The position numbers and the translations under genes were made by a program. DNA of 32,745 nucleotides from Pseudomonadota bacterium (GTDB lineage: Bacteria > Pseudomonadota > Alphaproteobacteria > Caulobacterales > Caulobacteraceae), in assembly GCA_023412655.1 (NCBI GenBank), contig JAEYNH010000150.1, positions 1-32,745 on the forward strand. The letters are read 5' to 3'. Shown here one piece after another: positions 22,659-30,799 of the stretch. Every line of letters begins with the position of its first letter. Position 1 is the stretch's first letter. The notes under the pieces were generated by a model. It was not told the DNA's origin. It searched no databases and saw nothing but the letters and a program-made list of their open reading frames with translations.

Positions 22659-24752
22659 TCAGATGGCGCCGACGGTCCGCAGGCGCGCCCGGGCGTGGAT
22701 CTCGTTCTGGCTCATCACCGGCGTCTGACCGCGGAAGCGCTCGATGATCGAGCGGACGTAGGGCCGGATCGCCGGGCTGGTCAGCAGGACCGGGGAATCG
22801 CCGGCCAGGGCGGCCCGTTCGAAGGTCTCGCGAACGCCGCGAATGAAGTCCTGCAGGCGCGACGGGGCCAGGGCCAGCTGGCGGTCCTCGCCCTGGCCGA
22901 CCAGGGCCTCGGCGAAGGCGTTCTCCCACTCGCCCGACAGGGTGACGATGGGCAGCGCGCCGTCGTCCCCGCGGTAGGCGTAGCAGAGCTGGCGGGCCAG
23001 GCGGCCCCGCACCTGTTCGACCAGCAGGGTGATGGAGGCGGTGTGCGGCGCAGCCTCGCCGATACCCTCCAGGATGGCGCCCAGGTCGCGGATCGAGACC
23101 CGCTCGCGCAGCAGGGCCTGCAGCACGCGCTGGATGGTGGTGGTGGTGACCACCGAGGGCACCAGGTCCTCGACCAGCTTCTTCTGGTGCTGGGGCAGAT
23201 CGGCCAGCAGCTTCTGCACCTCGGCGTAGGAGAGCAGGTCGGGCATGTTCTCCTTGAGGATCTCGGTCAGGTGCGTGGTCAGCACGGTGGCCGGATCGAC
23301 GATGGTGTAGCCGCGGAAAGCGGCCTCTTCGCGCAGGCCGTCGTCGATCCAGGTGGCGGGCAGGCCGAAGGCCGGCTCCTTCACGTGTTCCCCCGGCAGT
23401 TCCACCTGGCCGCCGCGAGGGTCCATGGCCATGAGCTGGCCGAGGCGCACCTCGCCCGCGCCGGACTCCATCTCCTTGATCCGGATGGCGTAGCCTTGCG
23501 AGGGCAGGCGCATGTTGTCGAGGATGCGCACCGAGGGCATCACGAAGCCGAAGTCGGCGGCCAGGGTCTTGCGCAGCGCCTTGATCTGGTCGGTGAGCCG
23601 CCGGCCCTCCAGGTCGTTGATCAGGCCGAGCAGGCCATAGCCCAGCTCGATCTTGATCTCGTCGATGGCCAGGGTCTGGGCGATGGGCTCGTCCTCGTCG
23701 GCCGGGAGGTCGGGCAACACCTCCACCGGCGGCGGTTCGGCGGCCTTCTGCGAGCGTCGCCAGGCGAGGGCGCCCGCGCCGACCGAGATCAGGGCGAACG
23801 GGATCAGGGGCATGCCCGGGATGAAGGCGATGACGCCCGCCGCCGCCGAGACCATGCCCAGGCTGATCGGGTTCATGGCCAGCTGGGTGACCAGGGCCTT
23901 GTCGGCTGCGCCCTCGACGCCGGCCTTGGAGACCAGCAGACCCGCGGCGATGGAGATGATCAGGGCCGGGATCTGGCTGACCAGGCCGTCGCCGATGGTC
24001 ATGATGGTGTAGCTGGCCGCCGCCTGGCCGACGGGCAGCTTGTGCTGCAGCACGCCGATCAGGATGCCGCCGATGACGTTGATGGCGACGATGATCAGGC
24101 CGGCGATGGCGTCGCCGCGCACGAACTTGGAGGCGCCGTCCATGGCGCCGAAGAAGGTGCTTTCCTGCTCCAGCTCCTTGCGGCGGATCTTGGCTTCGTC
24201 CTGGTCGATGAGCCCGGCCGACAGGTCGGCGTCGATGGCCATCTGCTTGCCCGGCATGGAGTCCAGGGTGAAGCGCGCCGACACCTCGGCGATACGGCCC
24301 GAGCCCTTGGTGATGACCACGAAGTTCACCAGCACCAGGATCGCGAAGACGATCACCCCGATGGCGAAGCTGCCGCCCATCATCAGGCGGCCGAAGGTCT
24401 CGATCACCGCGCCGGCGCCGTGTGCGCCCTCGTGGCCGTGGCTGAGGATCAGCCGGGTCGAGGCGATGTTGAGGCCCAGCCGGAACAGGGTGGTGACCAG
24501 CAGCACCGTCGGGAAGGACGTGAACTCCAGCGGCTTCTTGATGAGCAGCGAGGTCATCAGGATCAGCACGGCCGAGGTGATCGAGATCGCCAGCAGCATG
24601 TCCAGCAGGAAGGCCGGGACCGGGAGGATCAGCAGGACGATCACGCCGACGATGCCGATCGCCAGGCCCACCTCGCCCCGGGCCAGCCAGCCCCAGATCT
24701 CCTTGGGCGTGGGGGCGGCGGAGAGCCGCCCGGAGACGCTGGTGTCCGACAT
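22659..24752 (-). CDS. flhA: Flagellar export gate protein FlhA
   Basis: FlhA forms the nonameric ring of the flagellar export gate in the inner membrane. The 697-residue length is normal. About eight membrane helices fill residues 28-315, with the family segment TTLFRLGLNIASTRLIL and the conserved cytoplasmic loop containing DSMPGKQMAIDADLSAGLI. The C-terminal cytosolic domain (about 345-697) binds export chaperones and FliI/FliJ. The ATG shares its A with the TGA of the upstream beta-lactamase gene (TGATG at 24754-24750), a sign of reinitiation. In C. crescentus flhA directly follows flbD; here a gene is inserted between them. Confidence 0.98.
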   Translation of the reverse strand: MSDTSVSGRLSAAPTPKEIWGWLARGEVGLAIGIVGVIVLLILPVPAFLLDMLLAISITSAVLILMTSLLIKKPLEFTSFPTVLLVTTLFRLGLNIASTRLILSHGHEGAHGAGAVIETFGRLMMGGSFAIGVIVFAILVLVNFVVITKGSGRIAEVSARFTLDSMPGKQMAIDADLSAGLIDQDEAKIRRKELEQESTFFGAMDGASKFVRGDAIAGLIIVAINVIGGILIGVLQHKLPVGQAAASYTIMTIGDGLVSQIPALIISIAAGLLVSKAGVEGAADKALVTQLAMNPISLGMVSAAAGVIAFIPGMPLIPFALISVGAGALAWRRSQKAAEPPPVEVLPDLPADEDEPIAQTLAIDEIKIELGYGLLGLINDLEGRRLTDQIKALRKTLAADFGFVMPSVRILDNMRLPSQGYAIRIKEMESGAGEVRLGQLMAMDPRGGQVELPGEHVKEPAFGLPATWIDDGLREEAAFRGYTIVDPATVLTTHLTEILKENMPDLLSYAEVQKLLADLPQHQKKLVEDLVPSVVTTTTIQRVLQALLRERVSIRDLGAILEGIGEAAPHTASITLLVEQVRGRLARQLCYAYRGDDGALPIVTLSGEWENAFAEALVGQGEDRQLALAPSRLQDFIRGVRETFERAALAGDSPVLLTSPAIRPYVRSIIERFRGQTPVMSQNEIHARARLRTVGAI

Positions 24753-25627
24753 CAGGCGAGCTCCGCCCGGGCGATGCGGCCGACTTCGGCGTGCACGGCG
24801 TTGCGGACGTCCATCGGGACCTCGGTTCCGGTGATGTAGCTGGCGACGTAGATGCGCGGGCCGGCGGGGGGCCAGAACACCGCCACGTCGTTGGTGGAGC
24901 CGCGGGCGCCGCTGCCGGTCTTGTCGCCGGCGCGCCAGCCGTCGGGGAGGTCCTTGCGCAGGCGCTGCAGGCCGGTGGTCGCGCCCACCAGCCAGTCCTC
25001 GAGCCGGCGGCGGGAGGACTGGCTCAGCACCGCCCCGTCGAAGAGCCGGCCATAGCATTTGGCCATCGCCCGGGGGGTGGTGGTGTCGCGCGGATCGCCC
25101 GGCAGCGCTTCGTTGAGCTCGGTTTCCCAGCGGTCGAGACGCGTGGTGGCGTCGCCGATCGACCGCAGCCAGGCGGTGAAGCCCTCTGGGCCGCCCACGG
25201 TCTTGAGCAGCAGGTTTGCGCCGGGGTTGTCGCTGACCTCGACGATGGCCTTGCAGAGCGTCTCGACGCTGAGCGCGCCGTCATCAAGGTGGGCGCCGGT
25301 GACCGGGGCGTGCGCCACCATGTCGGCGGGTCCATAGGGGATCATGCGGTCGAGCGTCTCCTGGCCGGCGTCGACGCGGGCGAGGACCTGGGCGGCGAGC
25401 AGCGCCTTGAAGGTCGAACACATGGGGAAGCGCTCGTCGGCGCGATGGCCAAGGCTGGCCTTGCCGTTGGTGGCGAAGACGCCGAGGCGCCCGCCTTCCA
25501 GCCGCCGCTCCAGGGCCTTGAAGCTGGCGGCTTGGGCGCCAGCTGCGTGCGCGGCCGCCAGCGCAACGGCCGCGCCGCCCGTGAGGACGGTGCGCCGCGG
25601 AACCACCTTGGCGCGCGCTGCGCTCAT
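24752..25627 (-). CDS. Class A beta-lactamase encoded inside the flagellar operon
   Basis: The 291-residue product begins with a twin-arginine-like signal (PRRTVLTGG then an Ala-rich helix to about 34), so it should be exported to the periplasm. All class A motifs are intact: Ser71-Thr-Phe-Lys74 (active site), Ser132-Asp-Asn134, Glu168-x-x-Leu-Asn172 in the omega loop, and Lys236-Thr-Gly-Ser-Gly240. Cys70 just before the active serine and Ser after KTG are also seen in CTX-M-type enzymes. No cysteine follows KTGSG, so the Cys69-Cys238 bridge of KPC/SME carbapenemases is absent. It overlaps flbD by four bases (ATGA) and flhA by one. Codon use matches its neighbours. It probably hydrolyses penicillins or cephalosporins; the spectrum is unknown. 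Confidence 0.95.
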   Translation of the reverse strand: MSAARAKVVPRRTVLTGGAAVALAAAHAAGAQAASFKALERRLEGGRLGVFATNGKASLGHRADERFPMCSTFKALLAAQVLARVDAGQETLDRMIPYGPADMVAHAPVTGAHLDDGALSVETLCKAIVEVSDNPGANLLLKTVGGPEGFTAWLRSIGDATTRLDRWETELNEALPGDPRDTTTPRAMAKCYGRLFDGAVLSQSSRRRLEDWLVGATTGLQRLRKDLPDGWRAGDKTGSGARGSTNDVAVFWPPAGPRIYVASYITGTEVPMDVRNAVHAEVGRIARAELA

Positions 25628-26991
25628 GCGGCGCTCGCACCCATCTGCGGGGCCGGGACCGAGACGCCGGCTTCGGAATATTCCTTCAGCTTGTTGCGCA
25701 GGGTGCGGATCGAAATGCCGAGGATGTTGGCCGCGTGGGTGCGGTTGCCCAGGCAGTGTTCCAGGGTATCCAGGATCAGCTGCTGCTCCATCTCCGCGAC
25801 CGTCTGGCCGACGAACGAGCGCTGGACGCTCTCGGCGGCCATGGAGGCGGCCTGGGCGGCGCGGACGTGCGGGTCGGCAGGGGCCAGGGGCTGGCCGTCG
25901 GGCAGGCGGATGGCGTTCTCGTCGATCTCGGGACCGACAGCCAGGAGCACGGCGCGGTGGATGGCGTTCTCCAGTTCGCGGACGTTGCCCGGCCAGCGAT
26001 GGGCGGCCAGCCGGCGTTTGGCCTCCTGGGACAGCGGCTTCTCGGGCATGCCGTTCGCGGCCGCGTACTTGCGCACGAAGAACTCGGCCAGGGCGATCAC
26101 GTCCCCGGGACGCTCGCGCAGGGGCGGCAGGCGCAGGTTCACCACGTTGAGCCGGTAGAGGAGGTCCTCGCGGAAGGTTCCTTCCTTTACGGCCTGGGCC
26201 AGGTCGCGGTTCGAGGTGGCCAGGATGCGGATGTCCACCTTCACCGGCTTGGCGCCGCCGACGCGGTCGATCTCGCGTTCCTGGAGGGCCCGCAGCAGCT
26301 TGGCCTGCAGGCGCGCGTCCATCTCGGAGATTTCGTCCAGCAGCAGGGTGCCGCCATTGGCCTCCTCGAACTTGCCGATGCGGCGGGCCACGGCGCCGGT
26401 GAAGGCGCCCTTCTCATGGCCGAACAGCTCGCTCTCCAGCAGGTTCTCGGGGATGGCCGCGCAGTTGACCGAGATGAACGGCTTGGCCGCGCGGCGCGAC
26501 TTCTGGTGGACGTAGCGGGCGATGACTTCTTTACCGGCGCCGCTCTCCCCGGTGATCAGGATCGAGGCGTCCGAACCAGCCACCTGGTCGGCCAGCTGGA
26601 TGACCTGCTGCATGCACGGGTCGCGCACGATCATCGGGCGGTTGTCGTCCGACACCGCCGACAGCACGGCGGCGATCAGCTCGGCCTCGGGCGGCAGGGG
26701 GATGAACTCCTTGGCCCCGGCGCGGATCGCCTCGGCCGCACGCTTGGGATCGGCCCCGACCCCGCAGGCCACCACCGGCACGCGGATGCGCTCGGCCTCG
26801 TTGGCCTCGATCAGGCCGGCGATGTCGAGCTCGTAGTCGACCATCAGGAGGTCGGCGCCCTGGCCGGCGCGCAGGGCGTGAGTGGCGGCCGGAATGGTCT
26901 CCACGTGGCTGACCTTGGCGCCCGCGCTCATCGCCATCTTCACGGCGGTGGAGAGCTGTCCGCTCAGTTTTCCGACGACCAGAAGCCGCAT
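25624..26991 (-). CDS. flbD: Sigma-54-dependent flagellar regulator FlbD
   Basis: FlbD activates late sigma-54 flagellar genes and represses the fliF operon in Caulobacter, with FliX as trans-acting partner. The 455-residue protein has an N-terminal receiver-like domain (1-115), an AAA+ core with Walker A GESGAGKE (148-155), the sigma-54 contact loop GAFTGA (195-200), TLLLDE (215-220) and the arginine-finger region. A Fis-type HTH lies near 415-437 (ILGISIRTLRNKLKEY). The receiver is degenerate: the usual N-terminal acidic pair is replaced by VVGKLSG, as known for FlbD, although Asp52 remains. The stop overlaps the beta-lactamase start. The protein ends in Ser-Ala-Ala. Confidence 0.96.
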   Translation of the reverse strand: MRLLVVGKLSGQLSTAVKMAMSAGAKVSHVETIPAATHALRAGQGADLLMVDYELDIAGLIEANEAERIRVPVVACGVGADPKRAAEAIRAGAKEFIPLPPEAELIAAVLSAVSDDNRPMIVRDPCMQQVIQLADQVAGSDASILITGESGAGKEVIARYVHQKSRRAAKPFISVNCAAIPENLLESELFGHEKGAFTGAVARRIGKFEEANGGTLLLDEISEMDARLQAKLLRALQEREIDRVGGAKPVKVDIRILATSNRDLAQAVKEGTFREDLLYRLNVVNLRLPPLRERPGDVIALAEFFVRKYAAANGMPEKPLSQEAKRRLAAHRWPGNVRELENAIHRAVLLAVGPEIDENAIRLPDGQPLAPADPHVRAAQAASMAAESVQRSFVGQTVAEMEQQLILDTLEHCLGNRTHAANILGISIRTLRNKLKEYSEAGVSVPAPQMGASAA

Positions 26992-27019
26992 CGGGAATCT
27001 CCTTCACACGCCGCCGGCC

Positions 27020-27355
27020 TTAGGCCGCGGCGTCACCGTCCTTGATGATTTCCGTCATGGTCACGCCCAGGCGCTCGTCGACGATCACGACCTCGCCGCG
27101 CGCCACCAGGCGATTGTTGACGTAGATGTCGATGGCCTCGCCCACCTTGCGGTCGAGCTCGAGCACGCTGCCCTGGCCGAGCTGCAGAAGCTGGGCCACC
27201 GACAGCGTCGAGCGGCCGAGCACGGCCGAGATACTGACGGGGACGTCGAACACCGGCGCCAGGTCGCCCGCGCTCTTGTCCTCCACCGCGCCCGCGTCGG
27301 GCAGGCCGCCGTCCTCGGGGCCGAACTCGTCGAGTTTCAGATCGTCTTCCGCCAT
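27020..27355 (-). CDS. fliN: Flagellar motor switch protein FliN
   Basis: FliN forms the lower C-ring of the rotor and helps dock the export apparatus. The 111-residue protein has an acidic N-terminus and the SpoA (surface presentation of antigens) domain from about 36: VPVSISAVLGRSTLSVAQLL, LELDRKVGEAIDIYVNNRLV, ARGEVVIVDERLGVTMTEII. This is complete for the family. It lies four bases after fliH and 28 bases before flbD, which has its own AAGGAG. The product ends in three alanines. Confidence 0.97.
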   Translation of the reverse strand: MAEDDLKLDEFGPEDGGLPDAGAVEDKSAGDLAPVFDVPVSISAVLGRSTLSVAQLLQLGQGSVLELDRKVGEAIDIYVNNRLVARGEVVIVDERLGVTMTEIIKDGDAAA

Positions 27356-27359
27356 GGGT

Positions 27360-28004
27360 CTAGCTTTCGCTGCCGGGGATGAGGGGTTCGGCGTGGAGGC
27401 CTTCCGCCGCGAGTGCGGCCTCGAGGGCCTCGGTCACGCGGAGCGCCGCCTGCGCGGGATCGTAGCTCGCCGCCCCGTCGCCGAAGTCGAGGGTGAAGGC
27501 GTGACGTCCGAAGTCCGGCTCGGCCTTCACCTGGATGGCGCCTTCGAAGCCGACGGCCCGGGCGGTCTCGTCCAGCACCGGCTGTAGGCGCTCGCACAGG
27601 TTTGGCTCGGCGGTGACCACCAGGCGCGGCTGGGCCTCGATCTCGCGGGTGAGGGCGGCCAGGGCGGCCTGGACCGGAGCCTCGGGAAAGCGCTCCAGGG
27701 CGGCGTCGGCGATCGCCCGGGCGCAGGCCAGGGCCAGGACGGCCGAGCCGGTCCGGTGCTCGTGGGCGACTTGCGCCAGCTTTGGCAGGGCCTGGGCGCA
27801 GGTCGCCGAGATCACCGACAGCGCCTGCGCCTGCTGGGCGGCGATGCTGGCCATGGCCTGGGCGTGCCCCTCGGCGAAGGCCTGCTGCCGCAGGGCCTCG
27901 GCCTCTTCGGCGCTGAAGTTGCGCTTGGGCCGCGGCGCGGCGAAGGCGATGCCGCCGCCGGCGTCGAACTCGGTGTCGAAGGTGAATTTCTCGGGCGCCG
28001 CCAT
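27360..28004 (-). CDS. flbE: FliH-type flagellar assembly protein (FlbE)
   Basis: FliH homologues hold FliI at the export gate and bind FliN. In Caulobacter the gene between fliG and fliN is called flbE. The 214-residue protein has a variable N-terminus, a helical coiled segment (about 30-100, FSAEEAEALRQQAFAEGHAQ, with Ala/Gln repeats), and a C-terminal domain containing RLVVTAEPNLCERLQPVLDE and VKAEPDFGRHAFTLDFGDG, which resembles the FliH/V-ATPase E-type fold. Identity is supported more by position than by sequence. The ATG overlaps the fliG stop by one base (TGATG). Confidence 0.88.
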   Translation of the reverse strand: MAAPEKFTFDTEFDAGGGIAFAAPRPKRNFSAEEAEALRQQAFAEGHAQAMASIAAQQAQALSVISATCAQALPKLAQVAHEHRTGSAVLALACARAIADAALERFPEAPVQAALAALTREIEAQPRLVVTAEPNLCERLQPVLDETARAVGFEGAIQVKAEPDFGRHAFTLDFGDGAASYDPAQAALRVTEALEAALAAEGLHAEPLIPGSES

Positions 28005-29035
28005 CAGTAGACGAGCTCATCGTCGCCGCCGGCGCCGGCCAGCATGATCTCGCCCTTGTTGGCAAGGTCCTTGGCCACCTGGACGATGGCCATCTGAGCC
28101 TGATCCACGTCGCGCAGGCGCACGGGGCCCATGGTCTCCATGTCCTCGCGCATGATCTTGGCCGCCCGCTCGGACATGTTGGAGAAGAACATCTCCCGCA
28201 GGCTGTCCGAGGCGCCCTTGAGGGCGAGGGCCAGCTGGTCCTTCTCCACCGAGCGCAGCAGCGTCTGGACGCCGCCCGGATCCAGTTTCGACAGGTCCTC
28301 GAAGACGAACATCAGGGCGCGGATGCGCTCGGCGGCCTCGCGGTTGCGCTCCTCCAGGGCGGTGATGAACCGCGCCTCGGTCTGGCGGTCGAAGGCGTTG
28401 AAGATGTCCGCCATCATCTCGTGGCTGTCGCGCTTGGAGGTGCGCGCCAGGTTCGACATGAACTCGGTCCGCAGGGTCTGCTCGATCTTGTCGAGGATCT
28501 CGCGCTGCACGGGCTCCATGCGCAACATCCGCATGACGCATTCCAGGGCGAAGTCTTCGGGCAGGGCGGCCAGAACCCGTGCGGCGTGCTCCGACTTGAT
28601 CTTCGACAGCACCACCGCGACGGTCTGCGGGTATTCGTTCTTCAGGTAGTTGGCGAGGACCGCCTCGTTCACGTTGCCGAGCTTGTCCCACATGGTCCGG
28701 CCGGCGGGCCCACGGATCTCCTCCATGAGCTGGTCGACCTTGTCCTGCGGCATGATCGAGCCGAGGAGGCGCTGGGTCTGTTCGAACGAGCCCATGATCG
28801 CGCCCGTGGACGACATGCCCGACACAAACTCGACCAGCAGGTCCTCGACGACCGAGGCGTGAACCGTGCCCAGGCTGGCCATGGCCTGGGAGATTTCCTT
28901 GATCTCGTCGTCGTCGAGCTGTTGCCAGATCTGGGCGTGGTCTTCGCCCAGGGCCAGGAGCACCACGGCGGCCTTCTCGGGCCCCGTGAGCTTGGAGGGA
29001 TCGGCGACGCCTTTTCCTTTGATGCGGGTGGTCAT
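28004..29035 (-). CDS. fliG: Flagellar motor switch protein FliG
   Basis: FliG is the upper C-ring protein that couples stator force to rotation and binds FliF. The 343-residue sequence shows the N-terminal domain (LTGPEKAAVVLLALGEDHA), the middle-domain motif YPQTVAVVLSKIKSEHAARV (the EHPQ-type motif), and the C-terminal torque domain with LDPGGVQTLLRSVEKDQLAL and MGPVRLRDVDQAQMAIVQ. Length and domain order are normal. It starts four bases after fliF stops and overlaps fliH by one base, so the operon is tightly packed. Confidence 0.98.
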   Translation of the reverse strand: MTTRIKGKGVADPSKLTGPEKAAVVLLALGEDHAQIWQQLDDDEIKEISQAMASLGTVHASVVEDLLVEFVSGMSSTGAIMGSFEQTQRLLGSIMPQDKVDQLMEEIRGPAGRTMWDKLGNVNEAVLANYLKNEYPQTVAVVLSKIKSEHAARVLAALPEDFALECVMRMLRMEPVQREILDKIEQTLRTEFMSNLARTSKRDSHEMMADIFNAFDRQTEARFITALEERNREAAERIRALMFVFEDLSKLDPGGVQTLLRSVEKDQLALALKGASDSLREMFFSNMSERAAKIMREDMETMGPVRLRDVDQAQMAIVQVAKDLANKGEIMLAGAGGDDELVY

Positions 29036-29039
29036 GGCG

Positions 29040-30683
29040 TCACGTGGTCTCGTGCAGCCAGCCGCGGAGGATCGAAACCGACTCCTCCGGATGCTTTTCG
29101 ACGAACTCGGACACCCGCTTTACCGAGCTGGCCTTCACCTGGCCCTCGATGCGGGCGATGTCGATCTTGGCATCCAGTTCGCTGCCGGTCGGGCCGGGCA
29201 GGGCGAGCTGGCTCTCACCAGGCGGAAGCTGCATGAGCTGACCGTCCGTCGTGGTGGCGACGCGGGTCACCGGGGGCGCGGTCATCGCCATGGGCAGTCC
29301 GCCACCGCCGCCGCCGGTGGCGCTCTTCAGCAGCGGGCGGGCTACGAACAGCAGCATCAGCACGCCCACCAGCGCCATCACCCCGATCTCGGCGGCGCGC
29401 ATGATGTCGTTCTTGTCGAATCCCATCAGCGGGCTGGCCGCCTCGACGCCGCCGGCGTCGGCCGGGGTGGGGAAGCGGACGTTGATGACGCTCACCTGGT
29501 CGCCGCGCTCCTGGTTGAAGCCCACGGCGGTGCGGACCAGCTGCTCGATGCGCTGCATCTCCTCGGCCGTGCGCGCCTGGTACTCGCCGGGCTTGCCGTC
29601 GGCGCCGGGGGCCGTGACCCCGTCCACCGCCACCGCCACGGAGAGGCGCTTCACCTGACCCGGCTCCTGCACCTCGGTGCGGGTGGTCTTGGAGATCTCG
29701 TAGTTGGTGGTGGATTCCTGCCGCCCGCTCTGGGAGCCGACGCCCGGGCCGCCGCCGATGGCGGCGCCGCCGGGGATGTTGCCGGCGACCCCGGCCTGCT
29801 GGTCGGCGCCGTCCTGGCTCTCGCGGCTGTTCTCGTCGGTGGTCGATTCCGAGCGGATGACCTGGCCGTCGGGGTCGAAGGTCTCCTGCTGGACGGTCAC
29901 CCGGGCCAGCTCCAGGTCGGCGGTGACGTTCACCCGCGCCTTGCCGGGGCCGACGATGCCTTCCACCAGGGTCTTCACCTGCTTGGCGATGCGGCCTTCC
30001 ACCTCGGACTTGCGCCCGTCGGCCTCGGCCGCGATGCCGGTCTCGCCGCCCGACAGCGTCTTGGCGTGCTGGTCGACCACGGTGACGCGGTCGGGGCGCA
30101 TGTTGGGGACGGCGCCGGCCACCAGGTTCTGCAGGGCCCGGACCTGTTCGGCGGTGGGCTCGCGGCCGCCGACGCTGATGTTGACCGAGGCCGACGGCTG
30201 CTCGGCCTGCTCTTCGAACAGCTGGCGCTTGGGCAGCACCAGGTGGACCCGGGCCGAGGTGATGCCCTCGAGGCTGCGGATGGTGCGGGCGAGCTCGCCC
30301 TCCAGGGCGCGCTGGCGGTTCAGCTGCTGGACGAAGTCGGTCTGGCCCAGGGAATTGGCCTGGTCGAAGATCTCGTAGCCCACCGAGCCGGCCGTCGGCA
30401 GGCCCTTCGACGAGAGCATCAGGCGCGTGGAGGCCACCTGGTCCCGGGGGACGAGGATGGTGGAGCCGTCGCCCTTCACCTCGTACTTCACCCCGGCCTG
30501 GTCGAGGGCCTGGGTGATCGAACCGGCTTCCTTGAGGTCCAGGTTGGCGTAGAGCAGGGCCTTCGGCTCGCCCAGGTTCATGGTCAGGGTGACAAGCACG
30601 GCGGCGACGCCTGCGCCGATGCCGAGGATGGCCGCCAACCGGCCGATGCCGAATCGCTGGATTGCCGCGAGCAACTGATTCAA
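29040..30683 (-). CDS. fliF: Flagellar MS-ring protein FliF, TTG start
   Basis: FliF forms the MS ring in the inner membrane, the base on which the flagellum is built. The 547-residue product has a first membrane helix near residue 15-35 (LAAILGIGAGVAAVLVTL), ring-building motifs (LYANLDLKEAGSITQALDQA; RALEGELARTIRSLEGITSA), a Gly/Gln-rich central segment, and a second helix (about 415-432, GVMALVGVLMLLFVARPLL). The C-terminal FliG-binding end is SVSILRGWLHETT. No ATG or GTG is available near the N-terminus. TTG 30683 has AAGGGG eight bases before it; TTG 30704 is the alternative, without a ribosome site. It is the first gene of the operon. Confidence 0.95.
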   Translation of the reverse strand: MNQLLAAIQRFGIGRLAAILGIGAGVAAVLVTLTMNLGEPKALLYANLDLKEAGSITQALDQAGVKYEVKGDGSTILVPRDQVASTRLMLSSKGLPTAGSVGYEIFDQANSLGQTDFVQQLNRQRALEGELARTIRSLEGITSARVHLVLPKRQLFEEQAEQPSASVNISVGGREPTAEQVRALQNLVAGAVPNMRPDRVTVVDQHAKTLSGGETGIAAEADGRKSEVEGRIAKQVKTLVEGIVGPGKARVNVTADLELARVTVQQETFDPDGQVIRSESTTDENSRESQDGADQQAGVAGNIPGGAAIGGGPGVGSQSGRQESTTNYEISKTTRTEVQEPGQVKRLSVAVAVDGVTAPGADGKPGEYQARTAEEMQRIEQLVRTAVGFNQERGDQVSVINVRFPTPADAGGVEAASPLMGFDKNDIMRAAEIGVMALVGVLMLLFVARPLLKSATGGGGGGLPMAMTAPPVTRVATTTDGQLMQLPPGESQLALPGPTGSELDAKIDIARIEGQVKASSVKRVSEFVEKHPEESVSILRGWLHETT

Positions 30684-30704
30684 CGCGGGCGCCCCTTCCC
30701 CCAA

Positions 30705-30799
30705 ACGCCTGAGGGGACGCGGCCCTGCAGATCCCGCCCTCAGCTAGGCAGGAATTACCCAGTGGTTGGTAAACGCGGCCTTAAGACTCCCTAACAAGC
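30705..30799 (-). promoter_or_regulatory. fliF operon upstream region with CtrA-like box, GANTC and inverted repeat
   Basis: TTAAGACTCCCTAAC (30781-30795) gives, on the gene's strand, TTAGGGAGTCTTAA: TTAG and TTAA halves six bases apart, close to the CtrA box and similar to the one before ctrA. A GANTC site (30785-30789) lies inside it. Closer to fliF, TTACC and GGTAA form an inverted repeat with eight bases between (30756-30773). In C. crescentus the fliF promoter is activated by CtrA and repressed by FlbD. The inverted repeat is a candidate regulator site, but its owner is unknown. Confidence 0.55.

Noticed and set aside
22695..24839. 714-codon plus-strand frame opposite flhA, and similar long frames opposite ptsP (1556-3514) and fliF (28866-30794)
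   Set aside because: Low-complexity His/Gly/Asp/Gln-rich translations that mirror the real gene on the other strand. flhA, ptsP and fliF are certain from motifs.
24750..25627. Recent horizontal transfer of the beta-lactamase on a mobile element
   Set aside because: There are no terminal repeats, transposase or target duplication, and its codon use equals that of its neighbours. The overlaps at both ends argue for an old, settled gene. Ancient transfer cannot be excluded.
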